A stretch of 49,867 bases of DNA from positions 1-49,867 of IMG/VR virus record IMGVR_UViG_3300032223_002956; one strand, written 5' to 3'. Of the stretch, positions 14,353 to 20,803 are shown in pieces. The translations under genes and the position numbers were made by a program. The DNA is from a virus. A model generated the notes under the pieces. That model was not told the DNA's origin. It worked only from the letters and a program-made list of their open reading frames with translations, and did no database searches. Numbering within the stretch: the stretch's first letter is position 1; each line of letters starts with the position of its first letter.

Positions 14353-16003
14353 CCTCGCCACCATATCCTACCCCTTCAAAACGCGCCCATACGAGCATCA
14401 ACGCAATTGTTGGAACCGAAGCGCAACCCGACAGTATTACGGTTTGCTATTTGAGATGGGCCTGGGGAAGTCGAAATCATTTCTCGACACCGTAGCGTTT
14501 CTTTACGACTCCGAGTTGATCGACGGGGTTGTCTGCATGGCCCCGAAGGGGTGCGTTAACGACTGGTTCGATGAGCATGTCCCGAACCACCTCCCATCGC
14601 ATATCGCTCACAAAATGGTGCAGTGGAACGCATCACCAAACCAGAAACAGCTCGACGAACTGCGCTCGATTATGAAGCCGGTCCCGGGAGTCCTGCACAT
14701 CCTGGTGATGAACACCGAAGCGGTGTTGGGTGACCTCGCATACAAGGCGATCTCGTTTTTCCTGTCGCACCACAAGTCGATGTTCGGGATCGACGAGTCG
14801 ACGACCATCGGGAACCCTCAAGCGAAGCGCACGAAAGAGATCCTGAGCCTCGGTCGCCTCGCAGCCTATCGTCGGATCATGACAGGGGATGCTGCCCCAA
14901 ACAGCCCCCTGACCGTGTTCTCGCAGTGCGACTTCCTGAAGCCCGGGTTGCTCGGCAGCAATTTCTACGCCTTCAAGGCGGAGTACTGCGAGACCGTGAA
15001 ACGGAAGATCCGGGTGCCGGTAAAGAACGGGAAACCGGGCGACAAGCGGGATCAGGTAATCCAGCAGATCGTCGGCTATCGTAACCTCGATAAGCTTCGG
15101 GCGCGGATGAGCGAGTTCTGCTTCATCGTGAAGAAGGAAGACTGCCTCGACCTGCCACCGAAAATCTACCAGGAGCGCATCGTCGAGATGGGCCCGAAAC
15201 AGAAGCGCATGTACGAAGCGGTTCGCGACGAAGCCTTCTATCGCCTGGAGCAAGCCGAGCGTGGCATTACCCCGAAAGACGTTGATGATGCAGTCCTCAC
15301 GATGGCTTTGTGTCGCGAGTGCGACCAGATCTTCCAGCCAGCTCTGACGTGCCCGGTGTGCGGGAGCGACCAGATCGGACCGGCGCCGGAAGTGCTGAGC
15401 CTCGACCCGTCGACGACGATCAGCGCGAAGATGGTCATCGTTCAGATGATGAGGCTCCACCAGATCGCGTGCGGCTTCTATACGACCGACGATGGCAAAA
15501 CCCACGGGTTCGACGAGACGAACAATCGCCTCGAGGCGACGCTCGACGCTCTGGATGAAGCCCCGCAGAAGGCCATCCTTTGGGCGGGCTATGTTCACAA
15601 CATCGTCGAGCTGGAGACGGCCATTGCGAAGAAGTTCGGGGTTAACTCCATTCGCTCGTATTATGGCGCCACGTCGAACGACGATCGTCGAGCGGCGAAG
15701 CGGGATTTCATGGATCCGGAATCGCCGGTGCGCTGGTTCCTCGCGAATCAGCAGACGGGCAAATATGGCCTGACGTTGACCATTGCGCCGACGGCCATCT
15801 ACTACAGCAACATGTACGACCGGGAGGCCCGCGCGCAGAGCGAGGACCGCAACCACCGGATCGGCCAGCGGTCGGCGGTCAACTACCTCGACATCATGTG
15901 CCGAAACACCGTCGACTTCAAGATCGTGAAGGCTTTGAAGGAGAAGGCTGAACTGTCGGCGCTCGTTTCGCCGTCGAACTGGAGACGTTCCCTTGGGGTT
16001 TGA
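14336..16003 (+). CDS. SNF2-like superfamily 2 helicase/ATPase
   Basis: A 555-aa protein. Residues 36-46 hold the SNF2-type motif I (LLFEMGLGKSK), near 155 motif II reads FGIDESTTIG (DEST in place of DEAH), and near 180 motif III reads MTGDAAPNSP where LTGTP-type sequence is usual. The C-terminal lobe has QSEDRNHRIGQRSAVNYLD (motif VI, typical RIGQ). A zinc-like insert (CRECDQIF...CPVCG) lies near residue 325. This is the phage SNF2-like ATPase type, probably a DNA translocase or fork-remodelling helicase. It overlaps the preceding genes by a few bases. Confidence 0.85.
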   Translation: MSPQLDLATISYPFKTRPYEHQRNCWNRSATRQYYGLLFEMGLGKSKSFLDTVAFLYDSELIDGVVCMAPKGCVNDWFDEHVPNHLPSHIAHKMVQWNASPNQKQLDELRSIMKPVPGVLHILVMNTEAVLGDLAYKAISFFLSHHKSMFGIDESTTIGNPQAKRTKEILSLGRLAAYRRIMTGDAAPNSPLTVFSQCDFLKPGLLGSNFYAFKAEYCETVKRKIRVPVKNGKPGDKRDQVIQQIVGYRNLDKLRARMSEFCFIVKKEDCLDLPPKIYQERIVEMGPKQKRMYEAVRDEAFYRLEQAERGITPKDVDDAVLTMALCRECDQIFQPALTCPVCGSDQIGPAPEVLSLDPSTTISAKMVIVQMMRLHQIACGFYTTDDGKTHGFDETNNRLEATLDALDEAPQKAILWAGYVHNIVELETAIAKKFGVNSIRSYYGATSNDDRRAAKRDFMDPESPVRWFLANQQTGKYGLTLTIAPTAIYYSNMYDREARAQSEDRNHRIGQRSAVNYLDIMCRNTVDFKIVKALKEKAELSALVSPSNWRRSLGV

Positions 16004-16148
16004 TGTTTGCTGCGACGGGTGTCGCAAGATGAAGCCGGTGGCGGTCCTTAAGTACCTCTACCGGCTGGGAAAAGCATTGTGTGAAGAGTGCATTAAAAAG
16101 GGAGGACACACCGATGAGCCAACTGTTCGCTGCGATGCAGCCCACTGA
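15993..16148 (+). CDS. 51-aa zinc-ribbon microprotein
   Basis: TTG 15993 with GGAG at 15981-15984 begins inside the end of the SNF2-like gene. The product starts MGFDVCCDGCRKMKPVAVLK and carries LCEEC about 20 residues later, giving a CxxC...CxxC zinc ribbon. It overlaps the next gene (ATG 16114) at its 3' end. Similar tiny zinc ribbons accompany phage helicase genes; the role is unknown. Confidence 0.65.
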   Translation: MGFDVCCDGCRKMKPVAVLKYLYRLGKALCEECIKKGGHTDEPTVRCDAAH

Positions 16149-16509
16149 GAATCCAGAACTGGGGTTGTTCCACTCGCGCCGCGAGCTCACCACCTACGTG
16201 AACGAGCATCTGCTGCGGAACATGACGCTGGAGAACCATGAAGGGCTGTCCCCCGTGGGTCTGCTAGTGATCGAGATGTCCGGGGTGGCTGAGGTCTACA
16301 TTCAGCCCTATCTTATGAAGGTGATGAAGAGCGCGATGTACACCTGGGACGAACTCGCGCCGGCCATCCTTCAGGTGATGGTCCGCTGGAACCAGGAGCC
16401 GGCGGTCGCGGCCGGTGAACTGGTCGAGCCCCGGGAGGTTATGCGGGACGTCGCCCGCGGCGACTTCAATCCCCCTGAAGCAGGGGAGTTGGTGTCTGGC
16501 GTTGCGTGA
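16114..16509 (+). CDS. Hypothetical protein, last gene before attP
   Basis: ATG 16114 is preferred to 16081 because GGGAGG (16100-16105) stands 8 nt before it; the product has 131 aa. It is mainly helical and mixed-charge (for example LLVIEMSGVAEVYIQPYLMK), with no signal peptide or catalytic motif I can name. A strong terminator follows at 16536, closing the rightward operon that starts at the primase. Confidence 0.65.
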   Translation: MSQLFAAMQPTENPELGLFHSRRELTTYVNEHLLRNMTLENHEGLSPVGLLVIEMSGVAEVYIQPYLMKVMKSAMYTWDELAPAILQVMVRWNQEPAVAAGELVEPREVMRDVARGDFNPPEAGELVSGVA

Positions 16510-16535
16510 ATGGTGGGATGAGTTGAGCTCATGAG

Positions 16536-16580
16536 AAAGCGGGACCGTCGTTCCTTTACCGGGCGACGGTCCCGCTTTTG
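16536..16580 (+). terminator. Rho-independent terminator
   Basis: A stem of 12 perfect G/C-rich pairs (16539-16550 with 16564-16575) is extended by AAA/TTT to 15 pairs, has loop TTCCTTTACCGGG and ends in TTTT. It ends the helicase operon and separates it from attP and the integrase. Confidence 0.92.
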
Positions 16581-16670
16581 TCGTTTGTGGGGAGCACGAT
16601 TGTGTCAGAGTTGTGTGTTTTTGCGAAATGATAGAAATTTCTGAAATCTTTGCAATCTCACGCAGCACGC

Positions 16671-16686
16671 AGAATCAATAAGTTAC
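16671..16686 (+). repeat. Left arm-type direct repeat at attP
   Basis: AGAATCAATAAGTTAC here recurs 65 bp downstream at 16736-16751 with 14 of 16 identical bases. Direct repeats of this length flanking a core are typical arm or core sites for tyrosine integrases. Confidence 0.6.
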
Positions 16687-16698
16687 GTGTTTTCAACG

Positions 16699-16732
16699 GG
16701 GTACGAGGGTTCGAATCCCTCTCTCTCCGCCA
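16699..16732 (+). other. attP: Putative attP core: 3' end of a tRNA-Ser-like gene
   Basis: GAGGG-TTCGAAT-CCCTC forms a complete T arm (16705-16721), followed by TCTCTCC, a discriminator G and CCA (16722-16732), that is, the 3' end of a tRNA with a long variable arm (tRNA-Ser-like). No matching 5' acceptor strand GGAGAGA or anticodon arm lies upstream within tRNA distance, so it is not a complete tRNA. Its place directly before the integrase gene fits an attachment core that rebuilds the host tRNA on integration. A 10-bp palindrome AGAAATTTCT sits upstream at 16633-16642. This 300-bp interval (16510-16807) otherwise holds only the terminator and flanking repeats. Confidence 0.8.
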
Positions 16733-16735
16733 TTT

Positions 16736-16751
16736 AGAATCAACAACTTAC
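16736..16751 (+). repeat. Right arm-type direct repeat at attP
   Basis: AGAATCAACAACTTAC, the second copy of the 16-bp repeat at 16671, starts 4 nt after the tRNA CCA end. Confidence 0.6.
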
Positions 16752-16807
16752 AGAGATCCCGGGCCGTGATTGTGCTCTGGTTGTGGTTCGTTTGGTAGGC
16801 TCGAAAC

Positions 16808-18028
16808 ATGCTCACCCTCTACCGGCTCCACAAGAAGACGTGTGTCGAGGCCGGCGGCGCGAAGTCCCGGTACGACCGGACGTACCGGCGCTGCCAGTGT
16901 CCGATCCACGTCGAGGGCCTCGTCGGTCGCCAAAAGGTTCGCGAGAGCCTGGGGCACGCAAACTGGAAAGCTGCCCAGCTCCGAGTCGCTGAAGCCGAGG
17001 GTAGCGGTCGGTGGGGATCGGCCATGCCCGAAAAGGCACCGCAGGACGCGCCGCCGGTGCCACCCGAACCCATTGGGATCACCTTTTCGGACGCCAAGTC
17101 CAAGTTTTTGAAGGACATACAGTTTGGCCGACAATTGTCGAGCAAAACGTATGAGAAGTACGAACTGCTTCTCCGCCGGCTCGAGGAGTTCTGCGCCGCC
17201 CGCGGCCTGACGCCCCTCACCGACCTCACCCTCGAGCAACTCCGCGAGTTTCGCGAAGGGTGGGAATACAATCCCCTCACCTCCATGAAGAAGCTCGAGC
17301 TCCTCAAAGCCTTCTTCCGCTTCTGCGTCGACTCCAACTGGATCCCCACCAACCCCGCCAAGGCCATCCGGCCGCCCCGCCCCAAAGAAAACCCCATCCA
17401 ACCCTTCACCCCGGACGAATACACCCGCATCCTCGCCGCGCCCCACCAAATCCCCCTGGCTATGGGCACGACCGCCGCAGACTCAGATCCTATTGATGCG
17501 GAGAAGCTGGTGACGTTCATCATGCTCCTGCGGTATTCCGGCCTCCGGATCGGCGATGCGGGCCTTCTCACCATCGATCGGATTCAGGGGGATAAGCTGT
17601 TCCTCTACACCCAGAAGACGGGGACACATGTCTATGTGCCCCTCCCGCCAGTCCTGGTAACCAGGCTTCGGTCGATTCGGCTGCGGCACGGCAAGTACCT
17701 GTTCGTCGGGCCCAGTTCGATGGATGTGGATGTGGTGGCGGAGGTGTGGCGGCGCAAGCTGGCGAGGGTCTTCACGAAGGCGGGGATTGTGGGTGGGCAC
17801 CCGCACCGGTTCCGGCATACGTTCGCGGTGGAGTATTTGAAGGGGGGAGGGAAGATCGAGAACTTGTCGATTCTGATGGGGCATTCCAGCGTTCGCATTA
17901 CCGAGCGGCATTATGCGTCGTGGGTCAGGGACAGGCAGGACTTGCTTGAAGCGGAGATCCGGGGGATGTGGAGAGGGTTAGAGGTGGAAGGAGTAGCCAC
18001 CAACGAAAAAACGGGCACGACCGGTTAA
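16808..18028 (+). CDS. int: Tyrosine recombinase (phage integrase)
   Basis: The 406-aa integrase has a Cys-containing N-terminal arm-binding-like segment (RRCQCPIHVEG, 28-37), a SAM-like core-binding domain (about 90-190) and a catalytic domain with Arg247 (SGLRIGD), Lys270 (TQKTG), His333-x2-Arg336 (HRFRH), His359 (GHSS) and the nucleophile Tyr369 (HYASW). All six expected residues are present, so it should be active. It sits next to the tRNA-Ser-like attP. The Xis-like HTH protein lies on the opposite strand at 18805. Its stop codon lies inside the loop of the stem-loop at 18010-18041. Confidence 0.95.
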   Translation: MLTLYRLHKKTCVEAGGAKSRYDRTYRRCQCPIHVEGLVGRQKVRESLGHANWKAAQLRVAEAEGSGRWGSAMPEKAPQDAPPVPPEPIGITFSDAKSKFLKDIQFGRQLSSKTYEKYELLLRRLEEFCAARGLTPLTDLTLEQLREFREGWEYNPLTSMKKLELLKAFFRFCVDSNWIPTNPAKAIRPPRPKENPIQPFTPDEYTRILAAPHQIPLAMGTTAADSDPIDAEKLVTFIMLLRYSGLRIGDAGLLTIDRIQGDKLFLYTQKTGTHVYVPLPPVLVTRLRSIRLRHGKYLFVGPSSMDVDVVAEVWRRKLARVFTKAGIVGGHPHRFRHTFAVEYLKGGGKIENLSILMGHSSVRITERHYASWVRDRQDLLEAEIRGMWRGLEVEGVATNEKTGTTG

Positions 18029-18041
18029 GGTCGTGCCCGTT
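18010..18041 (-). terminator. Terminator for the leftward Xis/dCMP deaminase operon
   Basis: A perfect 13-bp stem (18010-18022 with 18029-18041) has a 6-nt loop that contains the integrase stop codon. On the minus strand it is followed by a T-rich run, the complement of GAAAAAA at 18004-18010. It should end leftward transcripts and may also slow rightward ones. Confidence 0.8.
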
Positions 18042-18065
18042 GCGAGTGTCCAGAATGAGCTACGT

Positions 18066-18188
18066 TCAGAGATATAACGACTGCGTTGCTGCACACCATT
18101 TGCATTCGCGTTGGTGACTATGCACGGTGTACGGGGAAAGAACTGCCTTTCCCCATCGATGGCCGAACAGTTTGCAGAGCCAGCGCAT
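18066..18188 (-). CDS. 40-aa Cys/His microprotein
   Basis: This short ORF starts at ATG 18188, sharing one base with the stop of the dCMP deaminase gene (TGATG). The product begins MRWLCKLFGHRWGKAVLSPY and ends with CKWC plus a short tail. The LCKLFGHRW...CxWC pattern is common in tiny phage proteins that likely bind zinc. It is the last gene of the leftward operon before the terminator at 18010-18041. Function unknown. Confidence 0.65.
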   Translation of the reverse strand: MRWLCKLFGHRWGKAVLSPYTVHSHQRECKWCAATQSLYL

Positions 18189-18619
18189 CACAACCACTCG
18201 ATGGCAACACCGGCTTCCTGCAGCATGGTCATCGCCTCGGCGAAACCATACCGTGGATCCGACCGGCGCTGCTCATAGACCTCTCGGTCGCCGACTACCT
18301 TCTTGATGCCGGCGTTGATCAACAGGCCGGCGCATGCCGCACAGGGGAACCAGTTGGTGATTGCGGTCGCCCCGTACAGGCATTGACCGTACCTGGCGGC
18401 CTTCGCGATAGCAACTGCTTCCGCGTGCTGGAGCCAGGTGTATTTCTCAGGCCGGTGCGTTCTGGTGTGAGTCACCTTCACCTGTTGAGGGAGCGAATTT
18501 GCTCCCGACGAGGTGTCGCCAGATGGGGCGTTGCCGATGTAGCAAATCACCTGTGTATCGGGATCGTCGCTCTCCAGCGGGAGATCTTTGAAAAGTTGCT
18601 CTCCGAGTTTGCTTTGCAT
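18188..18619 (-). CDS. dCMP (deoxycytidylate) deaminase family protein
   Basis: Reading leftward from ATG 18619 (AAGGAGAGAG just upstream) gives 143 aa. Zinc and catalytic residues are His65-Ala-Glu67 in QHAEAVAIAK and Cys93/Cys96 in FPCAACAGLL, the signature of the cytidine/deoxycytidylate deaminase family. It would convert dCMP to dUMP, raising thymidylate precursors for phage DNA synthesis. It is the third gene of the leftward operon of Xis-like protein, 58-aa protein, deaminase and Cys microprotein. A long linker near residues 30-60 is less conserved-looking than the core. Confidence 0.85.
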   Translation of the reverse strand: MQSKLGEQLFKDLPLESDDPDTQVICYIGNAPSGDTSSGANSLPQQVKVTHTRTHRPEKYTWLQHAEAVAIAKAARYGQCLYGATAITNWFPCAACAGLLINAGIKKVVGDREVYEQRRSDPRYGFAEAMTMLQEAGVAIEWL

Positions 18620-18631
18620 CAGTCTCTCTCC

Positions 18632-18808
18632 TTAAATCGCCAAACTGGCAGGGTTGAACAACATCGGGGTCCGAATATTCACCGTACAGCCCCAGTCGGG
18701 TTGGGCCTTCCACTTCTTCGGGAGCAGGAACCGAAACCAGCGGAGGTCGCCGGTCTTTTGGAGGTGAATGAAAGCGACCAGGATGCGGAGCAACGTGCGG
18801 CGGGTCAC
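18632..18808 (-). CDS. 58-aa hypothetical protein
   Basis: GTG 18808 overlaps the stop of the Xis-like gene (GTGA), and the frame runs to TAA at 18632-18634, just before the ribosome site of the deaminase gene. The product starts MTRRTLLRILVAFIHLQKTG and continues with basic and aromatic sequence (RWFRFLLPKKWK). This exact fit between two genes supports it as real. No family is recognised. Confidence 0.6.
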   Translation of the reverse strand: MTRRTLLRILVAFIHLQKTGDLRWFRFLLPKKWKAQPDWGCTVNIRTPMLFNPASLAI

Positions 18809-19008
18809 GCTGACACTCGCTGACGGTAAACCCGTTCCACCACGCTGACTGGAACGCGAATGGATGTGTAGGCGCGCTTCCCCGGGTTCCTCGGCCGCTC
18901 AACGGTCAGCACACCAGGCTCATCGCGAAACAACTCCATGACGGTGTTGTAGGAGAATCCCCACACCTTCGCGATCTCAGAAATCTTGAAATGTCGTTCC
19001 TCAGCCAT
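18805..19008 (-). CDS. Xis-like/MerR-type HTH DNA-binding protein
   Basis: Starting at ATG 19008 (AGAGGCGAGG upstream) gives 67 aa. FKISEIAKVWGFSYNTVMEL (residues 7-26) is a winged helix-turn-helix of the excisionase/MerR type, followed by a wing around RPRNPGKRAYTSIRVP. This size and layout fit a recombination directionality factor or small regulator. It is the first gene of a leftward operon and lies near the integrase. The longer open frame upstream of 19008 is antisense to the secreted-protein gene and is rejected. Confidence 0.7.
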   Translation of the reverse strand: MAEERHFKISEIAKVWGFSYNTVMELFRDEPGVLTVERPRNPGKRAYTSIRVPVSVVERVYRQRVSA

Positions 19009-19021
19009 CCTCGCCTCTTTC

Positions 19022-19030
19022 TGGTAAAAT
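19022..19030 (+). promoter_or_regulatory. Candidate extended -10 promoter
   Basis: TGGTAAAAT matches an extended -10 (TGn plus TAAAAT). The ATG of the secreted protein begins 8 nt after it, at 19039, so the transcript would have almost no leader. No good -35 is seen. Confidence 0.4.
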
Positions 19031-19038
19031 CGTGATTT

Positions 19039-19470
19039 ATGCTGCTCCTGATCACTACCCTGATGCTGCTGTCCACGCCCGACTACACGGGGTGGGGTGC
19101 TACGAAATGGCAGATGGCGCCCACCGACGTGCAGCGCGCGGCGGGCGGAGAATTGAAAGCCATAGCCATTCCCACACAGGTCGATGGTCGCGCGCGAAAG
19201 TTTGTCATTGAGCGAGTTTCGGTTACCGACGACCTGTATGGAAAACTGTTTTTCGAGTTCTACGAGGACAAGCTCGACGCTGTTGCGTTTGAACTGGAGG
19301 GCGACAAGCCCCGGGTCTTCGCCCAGGTAATGTCGGCCCTCCAGCAGCAATACGGAGCACCTCGTGACGCCGGAACAACCTCGGCGATATGGAGCCTTCC
19401 TTCCAGTTCGATCATGGTCGAGGCTCTTCGATCCAGTCGATGTGTGACGCTGAGGTTTAGCAGTCACTAA
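19039..19470 (+). CDS. Secreted protein, moron-like gene
   Basis: This 143-aa ORF runs rightward inside the otherwise leftward half. Residues 1-12 (MLLLITTLMLLS) form a short signal peptide. The mature part has GWGATKWQMAPTDVQRA and then alternating beta strands with a conserved-looking VFAQVMSALQQQYG helix. The layout (signal, GWGxxKWGM-like, two-strand hairpins) recalls small bacterial periplasmic proteins, but I cannot name the family. Its own promoter-like -10 box and opposite orientation suggest expression from the prophage, hence a lysogenic conversion role. No ribosome binding site is visible, in keeping with a nearly leaderless transcript. Confidence 0.6.
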   Translation: MLLLITTLMLLSTPDYTGWGATKWQMAPTDVQRAAGGELKAIAIPTQVDGRARKFVIERVSVTDDLYGKLFFEFYEDKLDAVAFELEGDKPRVFAQVMSALQQQYGAPRDAGTTSAIWSLPSSSIMVEALRSSRCVTLRFSSH

Positions 19471-19646
19471 GCATGCTTGAAGGCGAGTAACACCAGGGTT
19501 CCGACGGTAGTCAGAAGCGTAACGATGAGGAGTTTCACCGCCCCACGTAACGACTCATCCATTTCATCCTGACGTTTTTCAATCTGCTCGAGCCGCCAGT
19601 TGATCAGGTGCCCATTTTTCAGTTCGGGAGGAGGGGTGCGTGACAA
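19467..19646 (-). CDS. Holin-like or XhlA-type small membrane protein
   Basis: Leftward ORF from TTG 19646 (AAGGGGGT upstream) of 59 aa. A helical, charged stretch (NGHLINWRLEQIEKRQDEMD, 11-30) leads to one membrane helix (LIVTLLTTVGTLVLLAF, 40-56). This coiled-coil-then-TM plan is that of XhlA-like lysis accessory proteins. It lies right after the endolysin-like gene, which supports a lysis role. It overlaps the 3' end of the convergent secreted-protein gene by 4 nt. Confidence 0.65.
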   Translation of the reverse strand: MSRTPPPELKNGHLINWRLEQIEKRQDEMDESLRGAVKLLIVTLLTTVGTLVLLAFKHA

Positions 19647-19660
19647 GTTACCCCCTTTCG

Positions 19661-20122
19661 TTATGCGATCAGCGCGCTGATCTGTGTGTCGAGCGTTACG
19701 TTGTGCTCAGGGCCATAATTTAGCCAGGTCCGAACAAAACGAAGAACGTCCGCGGCGTAAGCCAGCGGATCGCTTTTCCCGCCAATCCGGAGAACATAAC
19801 CTCCGTAGACGTTGCGCTTTCCTGCGAAAAACTCCCGAAACGTCAACGCGCGTTTGACGATGTTCCGGTGGCACTGCGCGCGGAGCGCCTTCCAGCCGTC
19901 TTCGACGGTCGGGAAGTTGACGTATCCATTGACCACGGGAAGCGGGCGTCCTGCGCTGTCCTTCCAATGATCGAGGCTCCCCGGGTTCCGCAACCGCTGA
20001 GGGATGGGTTTGATCTTCCCTCGCGAGTGTTGGAAGAACCCTTCGCGAGTGGCGATGCCCCGGGCGACGGCGTCAACTACAACCTCGCGCGAGTAGCGGT
20101 GAATGTTGAGATCTTCGTTCAT
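19661..20122 (-). CDS. Endolysin-like/lytic transglycosylase-type protein
   Basis: ATG 20122 is preferred over 20152 because GGAGG lies just upstream; this gives 153 aa. The pattern ATREGFF (Glu27), QRLRNPGSLDHW (about 43-54), VNFPTVEDGWKALRAQ, then TFREFFAG recalls the 'NPGN' type of phage muramidase-like proteins, in which the early Glu is the likely acid catalyst. No signal peptide is seen, so a holin is needed for export; the membrane protein at 19467 fits. Substrate specificity is unproven. A terminator-like hairpin lies just upstream of this gene (20131-20188). Confidence 0.55.
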   Translation of the reverse strand: MNEDLNIHRYSREVVVDAVARGIATREGFFQHSRGKIKPIPQRLRNPGSLDHWKDSAGRPLPVVNGYVNFPTVEDGWKALRAQCHRNIVKRALTFREFFAGKRNVYGGYVLRIGGKSDPLAYAADVLRFVRTWLNYGPEHNVTLDTQISALIA

Positions 20123-20130
20123 GTTCCTCC

Positions 20131-20188
20131 AAAACTCCATCCCCCTGACCAAAGCGCATCTTGAAGATCGCCTCTACAGGGGATGGAG
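20131..20188 (-). terminator. Terminator downstream of the OMP-like gene
   Basis: On the minus strand CTCCATCCCCTG (20177-20188) pairs with CAGGGGGATGGAG (20135-20147) with one bulge and is followed by TTTT. The 29-nt loop holds a smaller ATCTT/AAGAT hairpin. It would end the transcript of 20210-20779 before the endolysin-like gene. Confidence 0.65.
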
Positions 20189-20209
20189 TGGAATGCTTAG
20201 GGTCTTGGG

Positions 20210-20779
20210 TTACGGGTTGGGGAAGGTGCGGCCGGCGTAGAAGCGGTAGGTGCCCGCGCCGAATAGTCGCTCAACCTGTTGTCGCCCACCGGCGGTCGTA
20301 ATGGCTCGGCCGAAGTCGGCGATGTTGGAATAGTCGTAGGTCGCCGACGCGCCAAGTAGCCAGTTCTTCGCACCGAATCGACTCAGTCGGTAATTGAGGC
20401 TGCCACCCGCGCCGTATGCGCCACCGGTCGCGCCGCCACCTGTTGCCACACCCACGTTACCTTTGCCGGTCACGAACAGGTCACCGTGTCGGTAAACGAC
20501 GGTTTCGAGTCCCACCCTGGTCTTGGTCGTACCCTGCGACACATCTTCGGCGAACGCGCCATAGACGGGCCCGGTGAGATGCTGCAGAATGTTCGTGAAG
20601 CCGGTGAGATTGCCGCCGCGAACACCGGTGCCGGCGACGATGATGGTCTTCGGCAGATCGTTGGTCTGCACGACGGGAGCGAGGTCGTTGATGGAAGGGG
20701 CGGTCTGCGCGAAGGCGCCGAAAACGGAGGTGAGCAAGATCAGCGTGAGGAGAAGCGATGTTCGGAAGAGTGTCTTCAT
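20210..20779 (-). CDS. Secreted outer-membrane-barrel-like protein
   Basis: The 189-aa product starts with a clear Sec signal peptide (FRTSLLLTLILLTSVFGAFA, cleaved near QTAPS). After a 20-residue linker it has repeated Gly-rich and aromatic strands (for example GNVGVATGGGATGGAYGAGG) and ends RFYAGRTFPNP. This resembles a short outer-membrane beta-barrel or surface protein. It lies in the phage half between membrane and lysis genes. Roles as a lysogenic conversion or superinfection-exclusion surface protein, or in outer-membrane disruption at lysis, are inferences. It suggests a Gram-negative host. Confidence 0.6.
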   Translation of the reverse strand: MKTLFRTSLLLTLILLTSVFGAFAQTAPSINDLAPVVQTNDLPKTIIVAGTGVRGGNLTGFTNILQHLTGPVYGAFAEDVSQGTTKTRVGLETVVYRHGDLFVTGKGNVGVATGGGATGGAYGAGGSLNYRLSRFGAKNWLLGASATYDYSNIADFGRAITTAGGRQQVERLFGAGTYRFYAGRTFPNP

Positions 20780-20803
20780 TTGGTGTTACCTTTCGAGTGA
20801 GAT

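Noticed and set aside
14633-16027. Minus-strand ORF of 464 aa
   Set aside because: Antisense to the SNF2-like gene, whose motifs are clear.
16640-16732. A complete tRNA-Ser gene
   Set aside because: Only the T arm, 3' acceptor strand and CCA are present; the 5' acceptor, D arm and anticodon arm are missing.
18086-18823. Plus-strand ORF of 245 aa
   Set aside because: Covers the dCMP deaminase and 58-aa genes in antisense; no ribosome site and no plausible protein pattern.
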